NCBI GenBank assembly: GCA_000244995.1
Contig: CM001438.1
Location: 860,921-924,920, forward strand
Direction of reading: 5' to 3'
From: Burkholderiales bacterium JOSHI_001
Lineage (GTDB): Bacteria > Pseudomonadota > Gammaproteobacteria > Burkholderiales > Burkholderiaceae_C
DNA: 64,000 nucleotides
In this document: positions 25,913-34,440 of the stretch, piece by piece
Numbering within the stretch: the first letter of the stretch is position 1
Layout: each line of letters starts with the position of its first letter
Made by a program: the position numbers and the translations under genes
The notes under the pieces: generated by a model
Databases searched by the model: none
What the model was told of the DNA's origin: nothing
Seen by the model: only the letters and a program-made list of their open reading frames with translations

Positions 25913-27136
25913 ATGACTTCCTCCACCCCGCTGCCCCGCTCCTGCGACGTGCTGGTGGTGGGCGCCGGGCCCTCCGGCAGCGCCTGCGCCCAATGGCTGG
26001 CGCGCCAGGGCCGCCAGGTGCTGCTGGTGGACGCGCAGGACTTCCCGCGCGACAAGGTCTGCGGCGACGGCCTCATCCCCGACGCCCACGCCGCACTCAA
26101 GCGCCTGGGTGTGCTGGACGAGGTGATGGCGGTGGCGCATCCGGTGGGGCATGTGGCGTGCATCGGCCCGCGCGGCGGGCGGGTGGACGTTCCTGGCACC
26201 GTGGCGGTGCTGCCGCGGCGCCAGTTGGACCACATCCTGCTGCGATCGGCGCAGCGCGTCGGTGCGGATGCGCACACCCCGGTGCGCTTCGAGGCCCCGC
26301 TGGAAGAAGCCGGCCGCGTGGTGGGCGCGCGGCTGAAGGCCGGCGAGGCCCTGCACGACGTGCGCGCGAACTGGGTCGTGATCGCCACCGGCGCGGTGCC
26401 GCAGGGCTTGATCGCCGCCGGCATGGCCACCCGCCGCGTGCCCACCGGTGTGGCGCTGCGCGGCTATGTGCGCAACCCCGCCATGACCGGGCGCATCACC
26501 GAGCTGGAAGTGGTGTGGCACCAGAAGCTGCGCCCGGGCTACGGCTGGATCTTTCCCTGCGGCGACGACGTGTTCAACATCGGTGCCGGCGTGCTGCACA
26601 GCCATTCTGAAGTGCGCGACGACGGCAAGGTGGGCATGAAGGACGTGAACCTGCGCGACCTGCTCAAGGACTTCGAAGCTTGCTACGCCCCGGCGCGCGA
26701 GCTGATGGCCGGCGGCACCCTGGTGGGCGAGGTCAAGGGCGCGCCGCTGCGCTGCACGCTGGAAGGTGCGCGCTGGAGCCGCCCCGGCCTGCTGGTCACC
26801 GGCGAAGCCGCCGGCAGCACCTACGCCTTCACCGGCGAAGGCATCGGCAAGGCCATGGAAACCGGCATCCTGGCGGCCGAGGCGCTGCTGGCTGGCGGCG
26901 GCGACGAGGCCATCACCCGGCGCTACGACGCGTCGCTGGCGGCGCTGAAGCCCCGCTTCGACCTGTACGAGCGCGCCAACCACGTCAACGCCCACCCCTG
27001 GCTGGCCGACCTGCTGATCTGGCGCGCCAACCGCAGCCCGCGGCTGTTGAAGCGCATGTCCGGCGTGTTGAACGAAACCAGCAACCCGGGCCACCTGGTC
27101 ACGTTAAAGGGCATCTGGCGGCTGTTCACGGAATAG
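25913..27136 (+). CDS. Geranylgeranyl-reductase-family FAD-dependent oxidoreductase
   Basis: A 407-residue flavoprotein. The N-terminal FAD-binding Rossmann motif is VLVVGAGPSGSACAQWLARQ (VVGAGPSGS), followed by DFPRDKVCGDGLIPDA, the CGxG-type signature of the geranylgeranyl reductase / digeranylgeranylglycerophospholipid reductase family. A second FAD motif lies in LLVTGEAAGSTYAFTGEGIG (residues about 297-316). Members reduce isoprenoid double bonds in chlorophyll, archaeal lipid or quinone pathways, and many bacterial homologues have unknown substrates. No other isoprenoid gene is nearby, so the substrate cannot be named. It lies 9 bp before a YafJ-type amidotransferase and is probably cotranscribed with it. 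Confidence 0.85.
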   Translation: MTSSTPLPRSCDVLVVGAGPSGSACAQWLARQGRQVLLVDAQDFPRDKVCGDGLIPDAHAALKRLGVLDEVMAVAHPVGHVACIGPRGGRVDVPGTVAVLPRRQLDHILLRSAQRVGADAHTPVRFEAPLEEAGRVVGARLKAGEALHDVRANWVVIATGAVPQGLIAAGMATRRVPTGVALRGYVRNPAMTGRITELEVVWHQKLRPGYGWIFPCGDDVFNIGAGVLHSHSEVRDDGKVGMKDVNLRDLLKDFEACYAPARELMAGGTLVGEVKGAPLRCTLEGARWSRPGLLVTGEAAGSTYAFTGEGIGKAMETGILAAEALLAGGGDEAITRRYDASLAALKPRFDLYERANHVNAHPWLADLLIWRANRSPRLLKRMSGVLNETSNPGHLVTLKGIWRLFTE

Positions 27137-27145
27137 GGGACCCCC

Positions 27146-27901
27146 ATGTGCCAGCTGCTGGGCATGAATGCCAACACGCCCACCGACGTGATGTTCTCGT
27201 TCACCGGGCTGGCGCAGCGTTCCGATGAGCACAAGGACGGCTTCGGCATCGCCTTCTTCGAGGACCGCGCCGCGCGCCTGTTCGTGGACCACCACCGCGC
27301 CCGCGATTCGGTGGTGGCCGAACTGGTGCAGCGCTACCCCATCAAGAGCCGCCACGTCATCGCCCACATCCGCAAGGCCACCCAGGGCCGGGTGGCGCTG
27401 GAGAACACCCACCCCTTCCTGCGCGAACTGTGGGGCCGCCACTGGGTTTTTGCCCACAACGGCGACCTGAAGGGCTTCCGCCCGCGCCTGCACGGGGCCT
27501 TCCGCCCGGTGGGCGACACCGACTCCGAACACGCCTTCTGCTGGTTGATGCAGGAACTGGCCAAGGCCCATGCGGCGGCGCCGTCCACCGAAGAACTGAA
27601 CCGCACCCTGGCCGAATTGCTGCCGCAGCCGGCGCGCCATGGCACCTTCAACCTGCTGCTGTCCAACGGCCAGGCGCTGTGGGCCCATGGCAGCACCCAC
27701 CTGCACTGGGTGCTGCGCCGCCACCCCTTCGGCGCGGCGCACCTGGCCGACGCCGACGTGGCGGTGGACTTTTCCGGCTTCACCCAGCCCAGCGACCGGG
27801 TGGCCGTCATCGCCACCCAGCCGCTGACCTGCGACGAGACCTGGCACGCCTTCGCGCCGGGCGAGATGCGCACCTTCGTTGACGGCGACTGCGTGGCCTG
27901 A
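27146..27901 (+). CDS. Class II glutamine amidotransferase (YafJ/GatX family)
   Basis: A 251-residue N-terminal nucleophile hydrolase. The catalytic cysteine is residue 2 (MCQLLGMNANTPTDVMFSF), exposed after removal of Met1. Further class II glutaminase signatures are HKDGFGIAFFE, HIRKATQGRVALENTHPF and WVFAHNGDLKG. E. coli YafJ is the best-known relative; it has glutaminase-type motifs but no defined acceptor. The gene begins 9 bp after the flavoprotein gene with a gggga Shine-Dalgarno. The enzyme type is secure from the motifs, but the pathway is not. Confidence 0.92.
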   Translation: MCQLLGMNANTPTDVMFSFTGLAQRSDEHKDGFGIAFFEDRAARLFVDHHRARDSVVAELVQRYPIKSRHVIAHIRKATQGRVALENTHPFLRELWGRHWVFAHNGDLKGFRPRLHGAFRPVGDTDSEHAFCWLMQELAKAHAAAPSTEELNRTLAELLPQPARHGTFNLLLSNGQALWAHGSTHLHWVLRRHPFGAAHLADADVAVDFSGFTQPSDRVAVIATQPLTCDETWHAFAPGEMRTFVDGDCVA

Positions 27902-28005
27902 GCCGCGACCTACCGCTGCGGTCTGCGCGCGGGCTCAATCCCCAAGTTCGCGCTTGAAGTGCACCGGCGGGGCAGGCACCATGGGCCGCGCTCATCACCG
28001 TCACC

Positions 28006-29055
28006 ATGGCCAACCACCAACGCGTGCTGCTCACCGGGGCCACAGGTTTCATCGGGCAGCGCGTGGCCGCGGCGCTTCTGGCGCAGGGTTTGCGTGTTAC
28101 CGCCCTGGTGCGCTCGCCGCTGGCACCGGCCGCCCAGCGCCTGGCGGCAGCGGGTGTGCGGCTGGCGGTGGGCGACCTGACCGACCGCGAGTCGTTGCGC
28201 GAACCCCTGCAGGACGCCGACCTGCTGCTGCACGCCGCCGGCATGTACGAACTGGGCGTGGACGGTGCCGACCGCGCGCGCATGTCGGCGGTGAACGTCA
28301 CCGGCACCGATCACCTGCTGGGCCTGGCGCTGGAACTGAACTGTCCGCGGGTGCTGATGGTGTCCAGCTGCGCCGTGTACGGCGACACCGGGAACGAGCC
28401 GCGCGACGAAGCCTTCGAGCGCCACACCCCGCCCGCCAGCCACTACGACGCCACCATGAGCGAGGCCCGCCGCCTGGCGCTGCAATGGACCCGGCGCGGC
28501 CTGCCGCTGGTGCTGGCCTGTCCCAATGCGGTGGTGGGGCCGAACGACCATTCGGCCCTGGGCTACCTGCTGCGGCTGCACGTGAACCACCTGATGCCGC
28601 CGGTGGCGGCCTGCCCCGACGCCGTGCTGTGCCCCGTGCACGTGGACGACCTGGCCCAGGGCCTGGTGGCGGCAGCCTTGTTCGGCCGCACGGGCCAAAC
28701 CTACAACCTGGGCGGCCCCGCCTGCAGCTTGAAGCAGCTGTTCGGTCTGTGGCAGGCCGAAGTGCCCGGTGGCGCGGCGGTGCGCTGGTGGTTGCCGGCC
28801 TGGAGCAGCGTGTGGCTGTACACCCCGCTCGGGCCGCTGCTGCGGCTGGCAGGGCTGTCGGCCTTCCTGTCGGGGGAAACCGCCAGCCAGGCGGCCGTCA
28901 GCCTGAACTGCAGCAGTGCCAAGGCGGAGCGGGAACTGGGTTGGCAGGCGCGGGGCCCCGAAGCGCTGTGGCGTGACGTGGGGGCCGCCGAGATCGGCCT
29001 GCTGGCGCGGCGGCGGGGCCAGGCGCTGGGTGCGCGGCTGCGGCCGCTGCACTGA
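28006..29055 (+). CDS. NAD(P)-dependent epimerase/dehydratase-like protein (extended SDR) with altered active site
   Basis: A 349-residue extended short-chain dehydrogenase/reductase. The nucleotide-binding motif is VLLTGATGFIGQRV (7-20), the first acidic turn GDLTD (56-60), and the NAAG-like stretch LLLHAAGMYELG (73-84). The active-site serine is in VSSCAVYGD (119-127). The tyrosine is Y147 in SHYDATMSEARR, but position Y+4, lysine in nearly all active members (YxxxK), is methionine (M151). It resembles dihydroflavonol-reductase/NAD-epimerase-like proteins. Because the catalytic lysine is missing it may be a binding or structural protein, or use another base. It starts 105 bp after the amidotransferase gene. 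Confidence 0.85.
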   Translation: MANHQRVLLTGATGFIGQRVAAALLAQGLRVTALVRSPLAPAAQRLAAAGVRLAVGDLTDRESLREPLQDADLLLHAAGMYELGVDGADRARMSAVNVTGTDHLLGLALELNCPRVLMVSSCAVYGDTGNEPRDEAFERHTPPASHYDATMSEARRLALQWTRRGLPLVLACPNAVVGPNDHSALGYLLRLHVNHLMPPVAACPDAVLCPVHVDDLAQGLVAAALFGRTGQTYNLGGPACSLKQLFGLWQAEVPGGAAVRWWLPAWSSVWLYTPLGPLLRLAGLSAFLSGETASQAAVSLNCSSAKAERELGWQARGPEALWRDVGAAEIGLLARRRGQALGARLRPLH

Positions 29056-29079
29056 CCGGGCGGCTGGGGCGCCGCCCGG
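29056..29079. terminator. Hairpin between convergent genes
   Basis: CCGGGCGGC (29056-29064), loop TGGGGC and GCCGCCCGG (29071-29079) form a perfect 9-bp stem directly after the epimerase-like stop. It lies before the end of the convergent 29092-29391 gene. There is no clear T run. Confidence 0.5.
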
Positions 29080-29091
29080 GGGTTCGGCTTG

Positions 29092-29391
29092 TCAGTTGCC
29101 GAAGAAGTGGTGGAAGACCTCGTCGCCGAAGATCTCGCGCACATGCAGGCCGCGCAGCGGCTCGGTGAAGGGCGTGGGCACCACTTCGGGTTGCGGCTGC
29201 CACAGGCCCAGCGGCAGCGTGGGGTTCCACACCGGCGCACTGCGCTGGGTGGGCGCGGCGCGGCGCAACGTGTCGGTCAGCGAGGGCAGCTCTTCCCACT
29301 CGATGGTGGTGTGCGCCAGGGCGCGGCTGCGGACGGCATGCCGGTGCGGGATGTGGACGCGGGCGGCAGCGGGGGCGTGTGCTTGGTTCAT
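29092..29391 (-). CDS. Hypothetical protein
   Basis: A 99-residue protein that is Pro-, His- and Arg-rich. It has no signal peptide and no membrane segment. The middle has IEWEELPSLTDTLRRAAPTQ, and the end carries a conserved-looking FTEPLRGLHVREIFGDEVFH stretch and HHFFGN. No family was recognised. The composition (few rare codons, strong G/C third-position bias) supports a real gene, and nothing else occupies this stretch. The start at 29391 has only a weak Shine-Dalgarno. It lies between the convergent epimerase-like gene and the same-strand SRAP gene. Confidence 0.5.
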   Translation of the reverse strand: MNQAHAPAAARVHIPHRHAVRSRALAHTTIEWEELPSLTDTLRRAAPTQRSAPVWNPTLPLGLWQPQPEVVPTPFTEPLRGLHVREIFGDEVFHHFFGN

Positions 29392-29460
29392 GGCCTGTAT
29401 GTTCGGCCGCCTGGGGCCGGCGCATTAAGCGGAAGAAGGCCCCTGTGCAAGTCCAAATGT

Positions 29461-30165
29461 CTATCCGACGGGCTGGGGCGTGACCAATTGCGCACCGTCC
29501 TCGCTGGCCCGGCCCACCGCGCGGCCCACCGGCCAGGCCTGCAAGGCGCTTTCGGGCAGGCCCTGCATCAGCGGCGCCAGCGCGGCAGGGTCCTGCTGGT
29601 CGCGCGCCAGCCAGGCGTCCCAGTGTTCGGGCGGCACCATCACCGGCATGCGGTCGTGGATGGGCGCCATCAGTGCGTTGGCCGCGGTGGTGATGACGCA
29701 GCAGCTCAGCAGCCAGGGCGTTGACTCGTCCGCGCCCGGCGGTCGCCAGGCCTCGAACAGGCCGGCCATGGCGAAGAAGGGGGCGCCGGTCGGGCTGATG
29801 TACCAGGGCTGCTTGTAGGCCTTGGCCGTGGCCGTGGCGGGCTGCGGCTGCCATTCGTAGAAGCCGCTGGCCGGCAGCAGGCAGCGGCGGCGCCGCACGG
29901 CCTGGCGGAAGGACGGCTTGTCGGCCATGCCTTCGCTGCGCGCATTGTTCAGCTTCGCGCCGATGGTTTCGTCCTTGGCCCAGTGCGGCACCAGGCCCCA
30001 GCGCATCAAGTCGGCCACGCGCTCGCCGGTCTTGGTTTGCATCACCACCGGCACCAGGGACGTGGGGGCCACGTTCCAGCGCTTCGGGAAGGGCGTCACC
30101 CGCGTCAGGCTGAAGCCTGCCACCAGGGTGTCGGGGTCGTAGGCCACCACGTAGCGTCCGCACAT
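29461..30165 (-). CDS. SOS response-associated peptidase (SRAP/HMCES family)
   Basis: A 234-residue protein that begins MCGRY. The catalytic Cys2 is exposed after Met removal and forms a thiazolidine crosslink with abasic sites in single-stranded DNA, protecting them during replication. Further conserved elements are WNVAPTS, LMRWGLVPHWAKD, NARSEG, RCLLPASGFYEW and the histidine motif IHDRMPVMVPPEHWDAWL. The start must be 30165 because Cys2 has to follow the initiator Met; longer frames to 30507 would bury it. It is close to E. coli YedK. A G-quadruplex motif lies 27-56 bp upstream of the start, in the promoter region. Confidence 0.94.
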   Translation of the reverse strand: MCGRYVVAYDPDTLVAGFSLTRVTPFPKRWNVAPTSLVPVVMQTKTGERVADLMRWGLVPHWAKDETIGAKLNNARSEGMADKPSFRQAVRRRRCLLPASGFYEWQPQPATATAKAYKQPWYISPTGAPFFAMAGLFEAWRPPGADESTPWLLSCCVITTAANALMAPIHDRMPVMVPPEHWDAWLARDQQDPAALAPLMQGLPESALQAWPVGRAVGRASEDGAQLVTPQPVG

Positions 30166-30181
30166 GCCGGCATGGTGGCAC

Positions 30182-30221
30182 ACCCCCGGCCGGGGGTGGT
30201 GTGGGGGGGAGGGGGTGGGGG
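30182..30221 (+). other. Palindrome plus G-quadruplex motif
   Basis: ACCCCCGGCCGGGGGT (30182-30197) is a perfect 16-bp palindrome. Its right arm starts a series of four G runs on the plus strand: 30192-30196 (5), 30203-30209 (7), 30211-30215 (5) and 30217-30221 (5), with loops of 6, 1 and 1 nt. This fits a very stable G-quadruplex pattern. It lies between the divergent SRAP gene (30165) and the small gene at 30319. Confidence 0.65.
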
Positions 30222-30318
30222 CCCTCTTCACCCACGCCGGCGGGCGATGGTGCGGCGGGCATGGGGTCGGCACCATGGCTGCACCGACGAACAAGACCCT
30301 GCCACCGAGGAGACCGCC

Positions 30319-30561
30319 ATGTTCCTGAAGTTCCGCACCCCGGCGTCCGCCGCCGCCACCGCCATCACGCCCCTGGGTCTGGAAGCCCTGCTGGCGCAGG
30401 ACAGCGCACCGGCGGCAGCCGACCCGGCGCCCGCGTCCGACCCCGCCGGCTGCGGCTGGTTCGATTCCAGCTACGACCTGGGCAAGGGCTTGCAGGTCAC
30501 CGAGCACGAAGGCTTCGAGTGGCTGGACGAGGGCCTGCCGCTGTCGGCCTGGCTGCAGTGA
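30319..30561 (+). CDS. Small hypothetical protein
   Basis: An 80-residue protein with a positively charged start (MFLKFRTPASAAATAITP), an Ala/Pro/Asp-rich middle and the C-terminal segment GCGWFDSSYDLGKGLQVTEH followed by EGFEWLDEGLPLSAWLQ. The last part, rich in Trp, Asp and Glu, looks like a conserved short motif. No family was recognised. A gaggag Shine-Dalgarno precedes ATG 30319. It is flanked by the divergent SRAP gene and by the convergent alpha/beta hydrolase gene, 4 bp from its stop. It contains no cysteine pair or metal motif that would suggest a function. Confidence 0.55.
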   Translation: MFLKFRTPASAAATAITPLGLEALLAQDSAPAAADPAPASDPAGCGWFDSSYDLGKGLQVTEHEGFEWLDEGLPLSAWLQ

Positions 30562-30565
30562 GGCG

Positions 30566-31366
30566 TCAGTCCAGGGCCGTGCGCAAGGCGGCCAACACCC
30601 CGTCCGGGTCTTCCTGCATCAGCGCGTGGCCGGCCGGCACCGTGGCCACGTCGGCACGCAGCGCCGCCTGGATCTCGCGCGTCACCTTGGGCGGGGTCAT
30701 CTGGTCGCGCTGACCCAGCAGCAGGGTGGCCGGGCAGCTCACCTTCGCCGCGGCCTGCAGGCCGTTCGCGTAGCTGTTGCAGACCGAAAAATCGTGGTGG
30801 AACAGGTTGCCACCCTTCCAGCCCGCCAGCGTGCGCCGCATCAGCGCCCGGTTGGCGCCGTGCAGCCACATGCCCGGCCCAGGGTAGCTGGGCTTGGCGG
30901 CCAGGGTGGACAGCGAGAAGGCATTCACCATGTCGATGGCCTTCAGCGGCGCGTCGCGCGAGGTGCTCAGCAGCGCGTCCGACACCTTCATGGGGTAAGC
31001 CGTGCCCACCATCACCAGGGCGCTGGCGCGGTCCGGGGCCTGGGCGGCGGCTTCCAGGGCGATGAGCGAGCCCATGCTGTGGCCCACGAAGGCCGCTTTC
31101 TGGATGCCGGCGGCCTGCAGCAGCGCCAGCACCCAGGCCGCGTTGCTTTCCACATCGGGCAGGGGGTTGCCGGCACTGCGGCCGTGGCCGGGCAGGTCCA
31201 GCGCCAGCGCGGCGTGGTCGTGGTGGGCGAACCAGCGCGCCGCCAGGCCCCAGACGCTGTGGTCGTGCAGCGCACCGTGGATGAACACGATGGCCGGCAG
31301 CGCCGGGTTCAGCGGCTTGCCGCCGGTGTAGGCATAGGCCCTGTGGCCGTTGACGGTGAGTTCCAT
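30566..31366 (-). CDS. Alpha/beta-fold hydrolase
   Basis: A 266-residue protein of the alpha/beta hydrolase superfamily. The oxyanion-hole HG is in IVFIHGALHDHSVW, the nucleophile elbow is GHSMGS, the acid is probably in LLLGQRDQMTP, and the histidine is in VPAGHALMQEDPD. The start is 1 nt after the metY stop, so translation is probably coupled to metY. Substrates cannot be predicted from sequence; relatives include esterases and C-C hydrolases. No signal peptide is present, so it acts in the cytoplasm. Confidence 0.88.
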   Translation of the reverse strand: MELTVNGHRAYAYTGGKPLNPALPAIVFIHGALHDHSVWGLAARWFAHHDHAALALDLPGHGRSAGNPLPDVESNAAWVLALLQAAGIQKAAFVGHSMGSLIALEAAAQAPDRASALVMVGTAYPMKVSDALLSTSRDAPLKAIDMVNAFSLSTLAAKPSYPGPGMWLHGANRALMRRTLAGWKGGNLFHHDFSVCNSYANGLQAAAKVSCPATLLLGQRDQMTPPKVTREIQAALRADVATVPAGHALMQEDPDGVLAALRTALD

Positions 31367-31367
31367 G

Positions 31368-32666
31368 TCACACCGCCTTTTCCGCGGCCTTCAGGGCGCG
31401 CTTCAGGTCGTCGATCAGGTCGTCCGCGTCCTCCAGCCCCACCGACAGCCGGATCGTGCCCGGCCCGATGCCGGCGCGCTGCAGGGCCGCGTCGTCCATG
31501 CGGAAGTGGGTGGTGCTGGCGGGGTGGATGACCAGCGAACGCGCGTCGCCCACATTGGCCAGGTGGGAAAAGATCTTCAGCGCTTCGATGAAGGCCCGGC
31601 CTTGCGGCCGACCGCCTTTCAGGTCGAAGCTGAACACCGCGCCGCAGCCCTTGGGCAGCAACTGCTTGGCCAGGGCGTGGCTGGGATGGGATTCCAACTC
31701 GGGGTAGCCCACCCGCGCCACCAGGGGCTGCGCGGCCAGGAATTCCACGATGCGCCGGGTGTTGGCCACATGGCGCTGCATGCGCAGGCCCAGGGTTTCA
31801 ATGCCCTGCAGGATGAGCCAGGCGCTGTGCGGGCTGAGGCATGCACCGAAATCGCGCAGGCCCTCGCGCCGCGCACGCAGCAGGAAGGGCGCCACCGAGT
31901 TCTCCTCCGCGAACACCATGCCATGGAAGCCATCATAGGGTTCGGTCAGCTCGGGGAAGCGCCCTGAAGCCTGCCAGTTGAACATCCCGCCGTCCACCAG
32001 CACCCCGCCCACCACGGTGCCATGCCCGCACAGGAACTTGGTGGCCGAGTGGTAGACCAGGTGCGCGCCTTGCGAAAGCGGCTGCTGCAGCCAGGGCGTG
32101 GAGAAGGTGGCGTCCACCAGCAGCGGCACGCCGCCTTCTTCGGCCAGCGCGCCCAGCGTGGGCACGTCCAGCACGTCCAGGCCCGGGTTGCCCAGGGTTT
32201 CACCAAACAGCAGCCTGGTGTTCGGGCGGATGGCGGCGCGCCAGGCGTCCACGTCGCGCGGCGGCACGAAGGTCGTTTCGATGCCAAAGCGCCGCAGCGT
32301 GAAGTGCAGCAGGTTGTGCGAGCCGCCGTACAGCGCGCTGCTGGCCACGATGTGCCCGCCCGCACCGCACAGCGTGGCCACCGCCAGGTGCAGCGCGGCC
32401 TGGCCGCTGGCGGTGGCAATGGCCCCGGCGCCGCCTTCCAGCGCCGCCATGCGTTCTTCGAAGACCGCGGTGGTGGGGTTGCTGATGCGGCTGTACACAT
32501 GGCCGGCGGCTTCCATGTTGAACAGGGCCGCGGCCTGCTCGGTGCTGCTGAAGACGAAGGACGTGCTCAGGTGCAGCGGCACCGCGCGCGCGCCGGTGCT
32601 GGGGTCGGGGGACGTCCCGGCGTGCAGGGCCAGGGTGTCGAAATTCGGGTCGCTGTAACCGGACAT
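31368..32666 (-). CDS. metY: O-acetylhomoserine aminocarboxypropyltransferase (PLP, Cys/Met metabolism family)
   Basis: A 432-residue pyridoxal-phosphate enzyme. The PLP lysine is K210 in HSATKFLCGHG. Other family features are HAGTSPDPSTGARAVPLHLS, YSRISNPTT, LEGGAGAIATASGQAAL and the ALYGGSHNLLHFTL segment typical of the O-acetylhomoserine sulfhydrylase branch, whose length (about 430) it also matches; cystathionine synthases are shorter (about 390). It catalyses direct sulfhydrylation to homocysteine in methionine synthesis. It is followed by an alpha/beta hydrolase gene with 1-nt spacing. It is divergent from the CBS-domain gene across 99 bp. Confidence 0.93.
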   Translation of the reverse strand: MSGYSDPNFDTLALHAGTSPDPSTGARAVPLHLSTSFVFSSTEQAAALFNMEAAGHVYSRISNPTTAVFEERMAALEGGAGAIATASGQAALHLAVATLCGAGGHIVASSALYGGSHNLLHFTLRRFGIETTFVPPRDVDAWRAAIRPNTRLLFGETLGNPGLDVLDVPTLGALAEEGGVPLLVDATFSTPWLQQPLSQGAHLVYHSATKFLCGHGTVVGGVLVDGGMFNWQASGRFPELTEPYDGFHGMVFAEENSVAPFLLRARREGLRDFGACLSPHSAWLILQGIETLGLRMQRHVANTRRIVEFLAAQPLVARVGYPELESHPSHALAKQLLPKGCGAVFSFDLKGGRPQGRAFIEALKIFSHLANVGDARSLVIHPASTTHFRMDDAALQRAGIGPGTIRLSVGLEDADDLIDDLKRALKAAEKAV

Positions 32667-32765
32667 GGTCGCTCGCTCCAGGGGTGACGATTCGGGTGTT
32701 GCGCGAAAGCATTGTGTGCTATGTTGCCCAGCCCGCTTTGATGAGTTTGCCCAGGAGACCGGTCC

Positions 32766-33230
32766 ATGAAAGTCAGCGATATCCTGCTTGTGAAGGGCGG
32801 CACGCTGTTCACGGTGTCACCCGATTCGCCCTTGGCCGAAGCGGTCAAGACCATGGCCGACCGCGACATCGGCTCCCTGGTGGTGATGAGCCACGGCGAC
32901 CTGGTGGGCATGCTTACGTTCCGCGAGGTGATCAAGGCCGTGGTGAAGAACAACGGCAGCGTGGGCGACACCGTGGTGCGCTCGGTGATGGACGACGCGC
33001 CGCTGACCTGCACGCCCGAAACCGAAATCGACGAGGTGCGCCGCATGATGCTGGGGCGCCATGCGCGCTACATGCCGGCGCTGGACGGCCGCACGCTGAT
33101 GGGCGTGATCTCGTTCTACGACGTGGCCAAGGCGGTGGTGGACGGCCAGGACTTCGAAAACCGCATGCTGAAGGCCTACATCCGCGACTGGCCGGTGGAA
33201 GAAGAAGGCGCGGCCGAGCCCAAGCTCTGA
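32766..33230 (+). CDS. CBS-domain-pair protein
   Basis: A 154-residue protein made almost entirely of two CBS motifs: residues about 1-62 (VSDILLVKGGTLFTVSPD ... AEAVKTMADRDIGSLVVMSH) and 70-135 (VRSVMDDAPLTCTPETE ... YMPALDGRTLMGVISFYDVA). CBS pairs bind adenosine nucleotides such as AMP, ATP or SAM and regulate partner proteins. No partner domain is fused here. A gagacc-type Shine-Dalgarno precedes ATG 32766. An intrinsic terminator lies between this gene and aroC. The C-terminal tail (WPVEEEGAAEPKL) is acidic. Confidence 0.9.
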   Translation: MKVSDILLVKGGTLFTVSPDSPLAEAVKTMADRDIGSLVVMSHGDLVGMLTFREVIKAVVKNNGSVGDTVVRSVMDDAPLTCTPETEIDEVRRMMLGRHARYMPALDGRTLMGVISFYDVAKAVVDGQDFENRMLKAYIRDWPVEEEGAAEPKL

Positions 33231-33267
33231 GCGAACCCTGCAGGCGCCCTGCCTGCCACAATCCGGG

Positions 33268-33305
33268 GGCCCGGCGCCTGAAGCGCCTGGGCCTTTCTCG
33301 TTTTC
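33268..33305 (+). terminator. Intrinsic terminator after CBS-domain gene
   Basis: GGCCCGGCGC (33268-33277) pairs with GCGCC-T-GGGCC (33283-33293), with a one-base bulge and a 5-nt loop, followed by tttctcgtttt. It lies 37 bp after the stop and 25 bp before aroC. Confidence 0.7.
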
Positions 33306-33329
33306 AGGCCTCTTTCACGCTTCAGCACC

Positions 33330-34439
33330 ATGTCCGGCAGCACCCTCGGCCACCTGTTTCGCGTCACCAACTTCGGCGAAAGCCACGGGCCCGCCATCGG
33401 CTGCGTGATCGACGGCTGCCCGCCCGGGCTGGCGCTGACGGAAAGCGACATCCAGGGGGAACTGGACCGCCGCCGCCCCGGCACCAGCCGCCACGTCACC
33501 CAGCGCAACGAGCCCGACGCGGTGGAAATCCTGTCCGGCGTGTACGAAGGCCTGACCACCGGCACGCCGATTGCCCTGCTCATCCGCAACACCGACCAGC
33601 GCAGCAAGGACTACGGCAACATTCTTGACACCTTCCGTCCCGGCCACGCCGACTATGCCTACTGGCGCAAGTACGGCCTGCGCGACCCGCGCGGCGGCGG
33701 CCGCAGCTCGGCCCGCCTGACCGCGCCCACGGTGGCCGCCGGTGCGGTGGCCAAGAAGTGGCTGCGCGAAAGGCTGGGCACCAGCTTCGCGGGCTGGATG
33801 ACGCAGCTGGGCGAGGTGGAAATTCCCTTCGAAGACGAAGCGCAGATCCCGTTGAACCCCTTCTACGCCCCCAACGCGGCCGTGGTGCCGCAGTTGGAGG
33901 CCTACATGGACGCGTTGCGCAAGGCGGGGGACTCCTGCGGCGCGCGGCTCACGGTGGTGGCGCGCGGCGTGCCCGCCGGCCTGGGCGAGCCGCTGTACGA
34001 CCGGCTGGACGCCGACATCGCCCACGTGATGATGGGTCTGAATGCGGTCAAGGGTGTGGAAATCGGCGACGGCTTCGGCGTGGTGGCCCAGCGTGGCAGC
34101 GAACATGGCGACGAACTCACGCCACAGGGCTTCAGGAGCAACCACGCGGGTGGTGTGCTGGGCGGCATTTCCACCGGGCAGGACATCGTGGTGTCGCTCG
34201 CCATCAAGCCCACCAGCTCCATCCGCCTGCCCAAGGCCAGCATCGACCGTGCGGGCCAGCCCACCGTGGTGGAAACCCATGGCCGCCACGACCCCTGCGT
34301 GGGCATACGCGCCACGCCCATTGCCGAAGCGCTGCTGGCCTTGGTGGTGATGGACCACGCGCTGCGCCAGCGCGCCCAGGGCGCTGACGTGGCGCTGCCG
34401 GTGCCGGCGATACCCGGCGCCGCGGGCCGCGCGGGCTGA
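33330..34439 (+). CDS. aroC: Chorismate synthase
   Basis: A 369-residue enzyme, normal for the family. It makes chorismate from EPSP, the last common step of aromatic amino-acid synthesis, and needs reduced FMN. Family signatures include [69 protein letters not shown] and [20 protein letters not shown] (active-site region). The C-terminal [15 protein letters not shown] and [11 protein letters not shown] segments are also conserved. It stands alone as a plus-strand gene after the CBS gene's terminator, and converges with cheB, whose stop lies 1 bp beyond. Confidence 0.97.
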   Translation: MSGSTLGHLFRVTNFGESHGPAIGCVIDGCPPGLALTESDIQGELDRRRPGTSRHVTQRNEPDAVEILSGVYEGLTTGTPIALLIRNTDQRSKDYGNILDTFRPGHADYAYWRKYGLRDPRGGGRSSARLTAPTVAAGAVAKKWLRERLGTSFAGWMTQLGEVEIPFEDEAQIPLNPFYAPNAAVVPQLEAYMDALRKAGDSCGARLTVVARGVPAGLGEPLYDRLDADIAHVMMGLNAVKGVEIGDGFGVVAQRGSEHGDELTPQGFRSNHAGGVLGGISTGQDIVVSLAIKPTSSIRLPKASIDRAGQPTVVETHGRHDPCVGIRATPIAEALLALVVMDHALRQRAQGADVALPVPAIPGAAGRAG

Positions 34440-34440
34440 T

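Noticed and set aside
29056-29079. Classical intrinsic terminator after the epimerase-like gene
   Set aside because: The stem is strong, but neither side has a T run, so I list it only as a hairpin of uncertain effect.
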